From Curtobacterium sp. MCBA15_008 (GTDB lineage: Bacteria; Actinomycetota; Actinomycetes; Actinomycetales; Microbacteriaceae): a stretch of 64,000 nt of DNA. Location of the stretch: positions 105,883-169,882 of the forward strand of contig NZ_MJGN01000012.1 in the NCBI RefSeq assembly GCF_001865065.1, in the 5' to 3' direction. The notes below the pieces were generated by a model, which ran no database searches, was not told the origin of the DNA, and saw only the letters and a list, made by a program, of their open reading frames with translations. Numbering within the stretch: position 1 is the first letter of the stretch; each line of letters opens with the position of its first letter. This document shows positions 57,616 through 64,000 of this stretch, one piece after another. The position numbers and the translations under genes were made by a program.

Positions 57616-57680
57616 TCGAACCAAGAACACGACATCGAACCAGGCGGACTACCTGGTTCGATGTCGTGGACGTGGTTCGA
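57616..57680 (-). terminator. Nested-palindrome terminator of argS
   Basis: A perfect 17-bp stem (CACGACATCGAACCAGG and its complement, 7-nt loop) lies 58 bp beyond the argS stop. It is enclosed by outer arms TCGAACCA and TGGTTCGA with a 4-nt internal loop. On the minus strand the inner stem is followed by TTCTTGGTTCG. The layout is the same as at the proS terminator although the sequences are unrelated. Its AT content stands out against the surrounding, almost pure G+C sequence. Confidence 0.75.
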
Positions 57681-57726
57681 TCCCGAACGAGCGACCGGCG
57701 GCGCGGCGCGGAGCGCCCGCCGCGCG

Positions 57727-59397
57727 CTACATGCGCTCGGGCGCCGTCACCCCGAGCAGGCCCAGGCCGTTGCGGACGACCTGCCCGGTGGCGTCGTTCA
57801 GCCAGAGGCGCGTGCGGTGCAGGTCCGTGACGGCCTCGTCACCGAGCGGCGTCACGCGGCAGGAGTCGTACCAGCGGTGGTACAGCCCCGCCAGCTGCTC
57901 GATGTAGCGGGCGATGCGGTGCGGCTCGCGGAGTTCCGCGGCCTGCCGCACCACGCGCGGGTACTCGGCCAGGGCGCCGAGCAGGGCACCCTCGGTCTCG
58001 TGCGTCAGGAGTGACGCGTCGAAGACCGACCGGTCGACGCCGGCGGTCGCGGCGTTGCGGGCGACCGACTGCGTGCGCGCGTGGGCGTACTGCACGTAGA
58101 AGACGGGGTTGTCGTTCGTGCGCTTCACGAGCAGGTCGAGGTCGATGTCGATCGCCGTGTCGCTGGCGAACCGGACGAGCGAGTACCGGCCGGCGTCCAC
58201 GCCCACGGCGTCGACGAGGTCCTCCATCGTGACGATCGTGCCCGCGCGCTTCGACATGCGCATCGGCTCGCCGTCCTTGAGCAGGTTGACCATCTGCCCG
58301 ATGAGGATCTCGAGGTTCTTGCCCGGCTCGTCACCGAAGGCCGCGCACATCGCCATCATGCGGCCGACGTAGCCGTGGTGGTCGGCGCCGAGCATGATGA
58401 GGTTCCGGTCGAACCCGCGCTCGCGCTTGTCGAGGTAGTACGCCAGGTCGCCGGCGATGTACGCCGGCTCGCCGTCGGACTTGATAACGACGCGGTCGCG
58501 GTCGTCGCCGAAGTCGGTGGTGCGGAGCCACTCGGCACCCTCGGCCTCGTACATCACACCGGCGGAACGGAGCCGCTCGATGGCACGTTCGACGGCCTTC
58601 GACTCGTGCAGCTCGTTCTCGTGGAAGTACACGTCGAAGTCGACGCCGAAGTCGTGCAGCGACGACTTGATGTCGGCGAACATGAACTCGACGCCCTCGC
58701 GGCGGAAGAGTTCCTGCGCCTCGTCGCGGGGCAGGTCGCGCACGTCGATGCCGGGCTCGAGGGTCTCGAGCACCCGCGCGGCGATCTCGGCGATGTACGC
58801 GCCGCCGTAGCCGTCCTCCGGCGTGGGCTCCCCGAGCGCCGAGGCGACGAGCGAGCGGGCGAAGCGGTCGATCTGCGCGCCGTGGTCGTTGAAGTAGTAC
58901 TCGCGGGTGACCATGGCGCCCTGCGCCTGGAACACCCGGGCGAGGCTGTCGCCCACCGCGGCCCAGCGCACGCCGCCCATGTGGATCGGCCCGGTGGGGT
59001 TCGCGGACACGAACTCGAGGTTGATCCGGACACCGTCGTACAGGTCGCCGTCGCCGAAGGACGACCCCGACTCGACGATCGTGCGGGCGATCTCCCCCGC
59101 AGCCGCGGCCTCGAGCGTGATGTTGATGAACCCCGGACCGGCGACGTCGACCGTGTCCACTCCGTCGAGCTCGGTGAGCTCGCCGGCGATCTCGGTCGCG
59201 AGCTCGCGCGGGTTCGTGCCGAGGCGCTTCGCGAGCTGCATCGCCGCGTTCGACGCCCAGTCGCCGTGCGCCCGGTTCTTCGGACGCTCGAGGGCCACGT
59301 GGGACTCGTCGATCGTCACGGTGTCGGAGGCGCCTCGTCGCTCGACGATCCCGGTCAGGATCGACAGGTACGCGGCGGAGAGTTCGGCAGGAGTCAC
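57727..59397 (-). CDS. argS: Arginyl-tRNA synthetase
   Basis: Charges tRNA-Arg. The 556-residue class I enzyme has the HIGH-like motif in [17 protein letters not shown], the [14 protein letters not shown] block and MSKRAG in place of a KMSKS loop. The N-terminal Add1-type domain and the C-terminal DALR anticodon domain ending [11 protein letters not shown] are present. The GTG start gives the expected N-terminus. It heads the argS-DUF2993-lysA-hom run but is followed by its own strong terminator. The window's only tRNA gene, also Arg, is about 750 bp upstream of the argS start on the other strand. Confidence 0.97.
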   Translation of the reverse strand: MTPAELSAAYLSILTGIVERRGASDTVTIDESHVALERPKNRAHGDWASNAAMQLAKRLGTNPRELATEIAGELTELDGVDTVDVAGPGFINITLEAAAAGEIARTIVESGSSFGDGDLYDGVRINLEFVSANPTGPIHMGGVRWAAVGDSLARVFQAQGAMVTREYYFNDHGAQIDRFARSLVASALGEPTPEDGYGGAYIAEIAARVLETLEPGIDVRDLPRDEAQELFRREGVEFMFADIKSSLHDFGVDFDVYFHENELHESKAVERAIERLRSAGVMYEAEGAEWLRTTDFGDDRDRVVIKSDGEPAYIAGDLAYYLDKRERGFDRNLIMLGADHHGYVGRMMAMCAAFGDEPGKNLEILIGQMVNLLKDGEPMRMSKRAGTIVTMEDLVDAVGVDAGRYSLVRFASDTAIDIDLDLLVKRTNDNPVFYVQYAHARTQSVARNAATAGVDRSVFDASLLTHETEGALLGALAEYPRVVRQAAELREPHRIARYIEQLAGLYHRWYDSCRVTPLGDEAVTDLHRTRLWLNDATGQVVRNGLGLLGVTAPERM

Positions 59398-59457
59398 GAG
59401 GGTCGAGTCTACCGGGACGCCCACGGTCCTCTCCGGCCGATGCACCATCATGTCCGG

Positions 59458-60027
59458 ATGACCTCCCGCAGCCGTGTCCGGGCGATCGGCGTCGCCCTGC
59501 TCACCGTGTCCGCGTCGGTGTCCCTCGTGGCGTGCTCCGGCGGTGGCGACGCGAGCCCGAGCGCGTCCGCGGCACCGGTCGGCAAGCGGGTCACGCAGAC
59601 CTGCGGCGACCTGCTCCCGTCGGGGTCGCTCGACGTGTACGGCGCGACCTTCACCATCGACCGCGACTACCGGCCGACGAAGGGCTCGCCCGCCGCACGG
59701 ATCGCCGAGCAGCGCGGCCGGGTCTGCCGGTGGACCGCGACCGACGACGCCTCGACGACCATCACGCTGGCCGTCGCGGACCTGCCTGAGAAGTCGCTCA
59801 CGAACCTGAAGGACGCACTGTACGAACGGGGCGGCTCGGTGCCGACCTACCGCGTCGAGGGGTACTTCTCCCTCGCCGACGGCGTCGGCCGCGCCGACGC
59901 CTTCGCGGACCCGTACTGGATCACCGCGTCCTCGCCCCTCTTCACCGAGCCCGGCGGCGCGCAGCCGGTCGTCGACGCGGTCCGGGGCGTCGTGCAGCCG
60001 GGCGCGTCCGCGACACCGGTCGGCTGA
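59458..60027 (+). CDS. Predicted lipoprotein, unknown function
   Basis: A 189-residue protein with a lipoprotein signal peptide (lipobox LVAC, Cys at about residue 26) and a Gly/Ser/Ala linker. The outer domain contains two cysteines (TCGDLLPSG and RVCRWT) placed as in DUF3558-like actinobacterial lipoproteins. I do not recognise the family with confidence. Two in-frame ATGs lie 18 bp apart; I use the second, since the basic MTSRSRVRA start is typical. Divergent from argS with a 60-bp gap; a palindrome follows the stop. Confidence 0.75.
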   Translation: MTSRSRVRAIGVALLTVSASVSLVACSGGGDASPSASAAPVGKRVTQTCGDLLPSGSLDVYGATFTIDRDYRPTKGSPAARIAEQRGRVCRWTATDDASTTITLAVADLPEKSLTNLKDALYERGGSVPTYRVEGYFSLADGVGRADAFADPYWITASSPLFTEPGGAQPVVDAVRGVVQPGASATPVG

Positions 60028-60040
60028 CGCGACGACCTGC

Positions 60041-60082
60041 TGCCTGGAGGCGCGTGGCGGTGCCGTCACGCGCCTCCAGGCA
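60041..60082 (+). repeat. Complete palindrome of the TGCCTGGAGGCGCG family
   Basis: TGCCTGGAGGCGCGTG and its perfect complement form a 16-bp stem with a 10-nt loop, 14 bp after the lipoprotein gene stop. It is the full-length form of the repeat whose half copies lie in other gaps of this window. It can act as a terminator for the lipoprotein gene, though no T tract follows. Confidence 0.8.
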
Positions 60083-60151
60083 CGACACGCGAGGCGGACG
60101 CACGGTGTCCTGGTGGCCGTCGTCGACCTGCTACGGTTGATTCCACCCAGG

Positions 60152-60223
60152 GCCCCCATAGCTCAGGGGATAGAGCACTGCCCTCCGGAGGCAGGGGCGG
60201 AGGTTCGAATCCTCCTGGGGGCA
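60152..60223 (+). tRNA. tRNA-Arg (anticodon CCG)
   Basis: A complete cloverleaf of 72 nt. Acceptor stem GCCCCCA/TGGGGGC with discriminator A, D arm GCTC-AGGGGATA-GAGC, anticodon arm CTGCC-CTCCGGA-GGCAG (anticodon CCG, decoding CGG), a 4-nt variable loop and T arm GGAGG-TTCGAAT-CCTCC. The 3' CCA is not fully encoded (ACC then G). CGG is an expected frequent Arg codon at this GC content. I see no integrase or attachment-site repeat beside it. Confidence 0.97.
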
Positions 60224-60236
60224 CCGTAAAGCCAGG

Positions 60237-60476
60237 TCAGGGACGCGAGCCGCTGTCGATCCACGTGCGGAGCACGGCGAGGTCCGCTGCAGACCACGCG
60301 CCGTCGCAGGGCATGGTGCCGTCGGCCAGTCGAGCGTAGATCGCGTCCTGGTGACGGCGGACGTCGTCGAACTCCCACAGGTCGAACGCCTTCAGCATGC
60401 TGTCGCGGTCCTGCTGCCGGAACAGGGGCCGCACGTCGGCAGCGTATCCGGGCGGGGCGGGCGTCGGTTCGGTCAT
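60237..60476 (-). CDS. Small conserved hypothetical protein
   Basis: A 79-residue protein: YAADVRPLFRQQDRDSML, FDLWEFDDVRRHQDAIYARL, DGTMPCDGAWSAADLAVLRTWID. The pattern resembles a cytochrome-c-like helical fold (the MP..G..W turn before a last helix) but has no CxxCH haem motif. Similar short proteins are frequent in actinobacteria without known function. It lies 52 bp downstream of the MFS exporter gene in the same direction. Confidence 0.7.
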   Translation of the reverse strand: MTEPTPAPPGYAADVRPLFRQQDRDSMLKAFDLWEFDDVRRHQDAIYARLADGTMPCDGAWSAADLAVLRTWIDSGSRP

Positions 60477-60508
60477 GTCGGTGCTCCTGTCGATCGGTGA
60501 TGGTGCGG

Positions 60509-60529
60509 ACGGACACGGGCCGTGTCCGT
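60509..60529. repeat. 10-bp palindrome at the end of the MFS exporter gene
   Basis: ACGGACACGG and CCGTGTCCGT flank a single G and reach into the exporter's stop codon. It may end the MFS-VOC-MFS transcript or be a regulator site for the small gene downstream. No T tract is present. Confidence 0.5.
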
Positions 60530-61998
60530 CACGGGGCGTCGCCGCCGTGCGTGGCGACGCTCGGGGTGCCGGTCGTGCCCGGGGTGCCGGTCGCGGCGGG
60601 GGTGGCGCTCCGGAACGAGATGGCGACCACGACCAACGCGAGCGCCATGGCGCACGCCGAGACGAGGAACGCGGTCGCGTAGCCCGTGGCGGTCGACGCG
60701 CCCGTCGCGGTCCGGGTGGCTGCGATGGTGGCGAGCGTCGCGACGCCGAGGGCCGCGCCGATCTGCTGCGCGGTCGTCAACAGGCTCGCTCCTTCGCCCT
60801 GCACCGCGGCTGGGATGTCCGCGGTCGCGGCGATGGACAGCGCCGGCAGCAGGACGCCGATCCCGAGCGCCGTGAGGACCAGGCCGGGCAGCACGTTGGC
60901 GAGGTACGTCGCCTCGGGGGACAGCAACGAGAACACCGTCTGACCCGTGACGATCAGCGCCACCCCCGTCAGCGCGGTCGGCCGGAGTCCCACCCGGGCG
61001 ATGACCCGACGGGCGACCAGCGACGACAGCAGCACGATCAGGACGGTCGACGGCAGCAGCGCGAGCCCGGTCCCCAGCGGGTCGAAGCGGAGCACCGTCT
61101 GGAGGAACAGCGAGACGAAGTAGACGTAGCCGGCGAGCACCGCACCGGTGATCACCATGGTCACGAGCGCTCCGCGACGCATCCGTGACGCCAGGACGGT
61201 CCACGGGACCAGCGGGTTCCGTGATCGTGCCTGGAGCACGACGAAGGTCGCCCCGAGGGCGAGTCCGACGGCGACCGGAACGACCGTGGACGGGCTCGTC
61301 GGTCCGGCGGTCTCGAGGGCACTGAGCCCCAGGATCACGGAGGCGATCGCCGCGGTCACGAGCAGGGACGGCCCGACGCGGAGCGATCCCCGGTCGGTGC
61401 TGGCCCGATCGACCACGACCCGGGGGACGAGCACGAGCAGGGCGACGATCACGGGGACGTTGATCACGAAGATGCTGCGCCACCCGACCAGCTGGACGAG
61501 GAGTCCGCCGAGGACGATCCCGGCGGTCCCGCCAGCAGCCGTGGCGGCCTGCCAGAGCCCGAGTGCGCGAACCCGCGCCGGACCGTCCGCGAACCGGAGC
61601 GTGAGGGTCGAGAGGGCGGCGGGGGCGATGAGGGCCCCCGCGGCGCCCTGCACGAAGCGTGCGGCGACCAACCACCCGGGTGCGGGAGCGAGTCCGCACC
61701 CGAGCGACGCCACGCCGAACAGCGCGAGCCCGACGAGCAGCACCCGCCGCTGACCGAACACGTCCCCCGCCCGGCCGCCCAACAGGAGCAGCGAGCCGAA
61801 GGTCAGCGCGTAGCCCGTCACGATCCACTGGAGGCCGGACGCCGAGAAGCCGAGTCCCGAGCGGATGGTCGGGAGCGCGACGTTCACGACGCTGAAGTCG
61901 AGCTGCAGGACGAACTGCGCGGCGCAGAGCACGAGCAGGGTCGCGGTCGCCCGGGGGACGGGAGTGGACGCGGGTGCGGGTGCGGACGGGGTGGTCAC
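60529..61998 (-). CDS. MFS drug exporter, 14-helix DHA2 family
   Basis: A 489-residue proton-driven multidrug exporter of the EmrB/QacA type. The DHA2 motif LDFSVVNVALPTI is in helix 1. Next come motif A GRAGDVFGQRRVL, motif C in RALGLWQAATAAGGTAGIVLGG, and about 14 membrane helices. The GTG start overlaps the VOC gene stop (GTGA). Together with the VOC protein and the second MFS gene it may form a resistance or efflux operon; the substrate cannot be read. Confidence 0.92.
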   Translation of the reverse strand: MTTPSAPAPASTPVPRATATLLVLCAAQFVLQLDFSVVNVALPTIRSGLGFSASGLQWIVTGYALTFGSLLLLGGRAGDVFGQRRVLLVGLALFGVASLGCGLAPAPGWLVAARFVQGAAGALIAPAALSTLTLRFADGPARVRALGLWQAATAAGGTAGIVLGGLLVQLVGWRSIFVINVPVIVALLVLVPRVVVDRASTDRGSLRVGPSLLVTAAIASVILGLSALETAGPTSPSTVVPVAVGLALGATFVVLQARSRNPLVPWTVLASRMRRGALVTMVITGAVLAGYVYFVSLFLQTVLRFDPLGTGLALLPSTVLIVLLSSLVARRVIARVGLRPTALTGVALIVTGQTVFSLLSPEATYLANVLPGLVLTALGIGVLLPALSIAATADIPAAVQGEGASLLTTAQQIGAALGVATLATIAATRTATGASTATGYATAFLVSACAMALALVVVAISFRSATPAATGTPGTTGTPSVATHGGDAP

Positions 61999-62375
61999 CG
62001 TGGCTCGGCTCGCACGGCGAACAGGTTCCCGAACGGATCGAGCAGCTGGCAGAGCCGCTCCCCCGTGAAGACCGTCTTCGGCCCCCGGTGGGCGGAGGCC
62101 CCGGCGGCGACCCAGTCCTCGACCACGGCGTCCACGTCGGGCACGGTCCAGTACGGCACCGTGCCGGAGGGCCCCGGCGTGTTCAGTTCGTCGGTCCGGT
62201 GCAGCGTGAGGCGGACGCCGTCGATGTCGAACGCGACGAGCGCACCACCGCGGACGACTGGTTCGCGGCGGAGCCTCGCCGAGTACCAGGCGACCGCGGC
62301 GTCGAGGTCGTCCACGAACAGGAACACGTTGCCGACCGGGCCGATCACCAGCGGTGCTGCGGAGTCGTCAGACAT
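61995..62375 (-). CDS. VOC-family (glyoxalase/bleomycin resistance-like) protein
   Basis: A 126-residue protein of the vicinal oxygen chelate fold, with the paired beta-alpha-beta-beta-beta units VGNVFLFVDDLDAAVAWYSA and YWTVPDVDAVVEDWVAAGAS, and the closing LLDPFGNLFAVRAE. Such proteins either act on small molecules with a metal or bind and sequester drugs. It overlaps the upstream MFS gene by 8 bp and the downstream exporter by 4 bp, so the three are translated together. No regulator is visible next to them. Confidence 0.87.
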   Translation of the reverse strand: MSDDSAAPLVIGPVGNVFLFVDDLDAAVAWYSARLRREPVVRGGALVAFDIDGVRLTLHRTDELNTPGPSGTVPYWTVPDVDAVVEDWVAAGASAHRGPKTVFTGERLCQLLDPFGNLFAVRAEPR

Positions 62376-64000
62376 GCGGGTCCTCCTTCGTCGTGGTCTG
62401 CTGCGGGGTCGCGGTCGCGGTCGCGGCCGTCGGGTCGACGGTCTCACCGGCGAAGTAGTGGTGCCAGCGGGGCGTCCCCTCGCACGCGGCGAGGGCTCGC
62501 GCTTCGATCTCGCGGTCCCGCCCGGTGGAGCGCTGGGTCTGCTGACGCTGGTACTCGCTCCAGGACGGCAGCAGGAAGGTCTCGAACCACACGTCCTCCT
62601 CCTCGCCGCTGCGGTAGAGCCGCCACCGGAACGCTCCGGTGCGACGACGGGAGGCGCCGAGCGCCGTCATGGCCTGCTGGAACTCCTGCCGTGACGCCGC
62701 GCGGACGGTATAGGACACCGTGATCAGCACCGGCCCGTCCGTGGGCGCCGGTTCGAACAGGAGGGTCGGTGAGGCCCACGCGAGGCGGGCGGACCGGTCG
62801 ATGACGCCGGTGCCGGGCAGGAGCGGCAGCCGGAGGACGCTGACCGCCACGAGCGCCAGCATGACCGCCGACGCCGTGAGCGCGAGCGGGGTGCCGATGG
62901 CCGAGGCGAGTGCACCCCATCCCACCGAGCCCAGCGCCATCGTCCCCATGAAGACGAGGATGTACATCGCCGCACCGCGCGAGCGCACCCACTGCGGCAG
63001 CGTCAACTGCAACGCGGTGTTGAGCACGGTGAGCGTGCCGATCCACGCGATGCCCGCCAGGACGAGCAGCAGCAGCGTGGGGAGCAGCGGCAGGAACGCC
63101 GCGGCCGCCGCTCCTGCGGCGTAGAGCAGCGCGCTGACCGCGATCGTCCAGTTGTCCGAGAACCGTCGACGCGCGGCGGGCAGCAGCACGATGCCGAGCA
63201 CGGCACCGACGCCCGGCCCGGTCAGCAGGAGCCCGTAGCCGCTCGACCCGAGGTGCAACCGGGTCGCGGTCAGCGGGAGCAGGGCCCAGAGCGCGCTCGC
63301 CGGCAACGCGAACAGTGCCGAGCGGAGCAGGATCCGTCGCACGAGGTGTGCCGACGCCACGTAGCGCAGCCCTGCGGCGAGCGCCGGTCCGAAGTGCTCC
63401 CGGTCCTCGAGGCCGGCCTGCGGGGGCCGCTTCCACCACAGCAGTGCCGCGACCGCGCCGAGGAACGAGAGCGCGTTGATGCCGAAGACGACCGGGGCGC
63501 CGAACGCCGACAGCACCACGCCCGCCAGCGCCGGACCGATCGCGCGGGCGCCGTTGACGGTGAGGCCGCCGAGTGCTGCCGAGGCGCCGATCTGCTCACG
63601 CGGGACGAGCTCGGGCTGGATCGCCTGCCACGCCGGCGAGGTGAGCGTCGCCGAGACGCCGAGCAGGAACGTGAAGCCGAGCAGCAGCACCGCGGTCAGC
63701 GTGCCGGTGGCGGAGACCGCGGCGAGCGCTGCGGCGAGCACGGCACTGGCGACGGACCCCACGATGAGGAGCCGGCGCCGGTCGTACGAGTCGGCGAGCA
63801 CCCCTGCCACGAGGGAGAGGAGCACCGCGGGTGCGAGGCTCGCCGTCTGCACGAGGGCGATCACGACCGGGCTGGCGGACGCCTCCACGAGGAACCACTG
63901 TGCGCCCACCGTCTGCATCCAGCCGCCGATGTTGCTGCCCAGCTGCGCGAACCACAGCACCCGGAACGCCGTGCTCGCCATCGGTGCCCACGCGGAGGCC
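62368..64000 (-). CDS. MFS transporter with C-terminal DUF894-type extension (partial, start outside window)
   Basis: A transporter of the EntS/DUF894 branch with about 12 membrane helices (LGSNIGGWMQTVGAQWFL, VAGVLADSYDRRRLL, NGARAIGPALAGVVLSAFG). About 130 cytoplasmic residues follow, including a dimeric alpha/beta-barrel-like stretch (VLITVSYTVRAASRQEFQQAM). A first ATG lies at 63,981, but the frame continues upstream as ASAWAP, matching the family's usual WAPL...FRxLW opening. The real start is therefore probably beyond the right edge. It overlaps the VOC gene by 8 bp. Confidence 0.88.
   Translation of the reverse strand, partial: ASAWAPMASTAFRVLWFAQLGSNIGGWMQTVGAQWFLVEASASPVVIALVQTASLAPAVLLSLVAGVLADSYDRRRLLIVGSVASAVLAAALAAVSATGTLTAVLLLGFTFLLGVSATLTSPAWQAIQPELVPREQIGASAALGGLTVNGARAIGPALAGVVLSAFGAPVVFGINALSFLGAVAALLWWKRPPQAGLEDREHFGPALAAGLRYVASAHLVRRILLRSALFALPASALWALLPLTATRLHLGSSGYGLLLTGPGVGAVLGIVLLPAARRRFSDNWTIAVSALLYAAGAAAAAFLPLLPTLLLLVLAGIAWIGTLTVLNTALQLTLPQWVRSRGAAMYILVFMGTMALGSVGWGALASAIGTPLALTASAVMLALVAVSVLRLPLLPGTGVIDRSARLAWASPTLLFEPAPTDGPVLITVSYTVRAASRQEFQQAMTALGASRRRTGAFRWRLYRSGEEEDVWFETFLLPSWSEYQRQQTQRSTGRDREIEARALAACEGTPRWHHYFAGETVDPTAATATATPQQTTTKEDPHV

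Noticed and set aside
60152-60223. tRNA-Arg considered as an integration site for a mobile island
   Set aside because: No integrase gene and no direct repeat of the tRNA 3' end is seen within the window; the following genes have ordinary composition.

Overview
The window is chromosomal DNA of a very GC-rich actinobacterium. Gene content and order point to the family Microbacteriaceae: ribF-truB-rbfA-infB-ylxR-nusA-proS-ispG-rseP-dxr, and argS-lysA-hom-thrC-thrB-rho-prfA-prmC-tsaC-wecA-atpIBEFHAGDC. Curtobacterium or a near relative is a guess from overall feel, not something the sequence proves. Almost all genes lie on the minus strand in tightly packed operons with many 4-bp ATGA/GTGA overlaps. 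I see no rRNA genes, CRISPR arrays, insertion sequences or prophage genes. There is one tRNA, Arg(CCG).

Region 1 (1-18 kb) is housekeeping: FAD synthesis (ribF, partial), tRNA modification (truB), ribosome maturation and translation initiation (rbfA, infB), antitermination (nusA, ylxR), prolyl-tRNA synthetase, two MEP-pathway enzymes (ispG, dxr), the site-2 protease RseP, an FKBP lipoprotein and an OsmC protein. MutY and an asparaginase are on the plus strand. A coupled NCS1 permease/cysteine hydrolase pair sits between ispG and rseP. No rimP lies between proS and nusA; that gap is filled by repeats and a terminator.

Region 2 (19-36 kb) is the most unusual: an apparently co-transcribed signalling and surface locus. 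In transcription order it encodes an FHA protein, a PP2C phosphatase, a membrane Ser/Thr kinase with an extracellular FN3-like domain, a 1959-residue membrane-anchored protein (propeller-like, Ig-like and FN3 domains), a MoxR ATPase, a DUF58 protein, a TgpA-type transglutaminase-fold protein that has lost two catalytic residues, and a double zinc-ribbon/FHA protein. It resembles the kinase-FN3-AAA-DUF58-transglutaminase (PFNA) cluster described in Bifidobacterium.

Region 3 (36-59 kb) holds yaaA, the complete F1Fo ATP synthase operon (with a short epsilon subunit), the wecA-type transferase, tsaC, prmC, prfA, rho (with a Q/N-rich insertion), threonine and lysine biosynthesis (thrB, thrC, hom, lysA), a DUF2993 protein and argS. 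Three genes here (yaaA, prmC, probably atpB) seem to begin at CTG codons.

Region 4 (59-64 kb) is accessory: a lipoprotein, tRNA-Arg, a small hypothetical protein, and an overlapping MFS/VOC/MFS operon whose first gene runs off the right edge.

Scattered between genes is a short palindromic repeat family (core TGCCTGGAGGCGCG) and a second two-copy hairpin element whose outer stems differ in sequence but stay paired.
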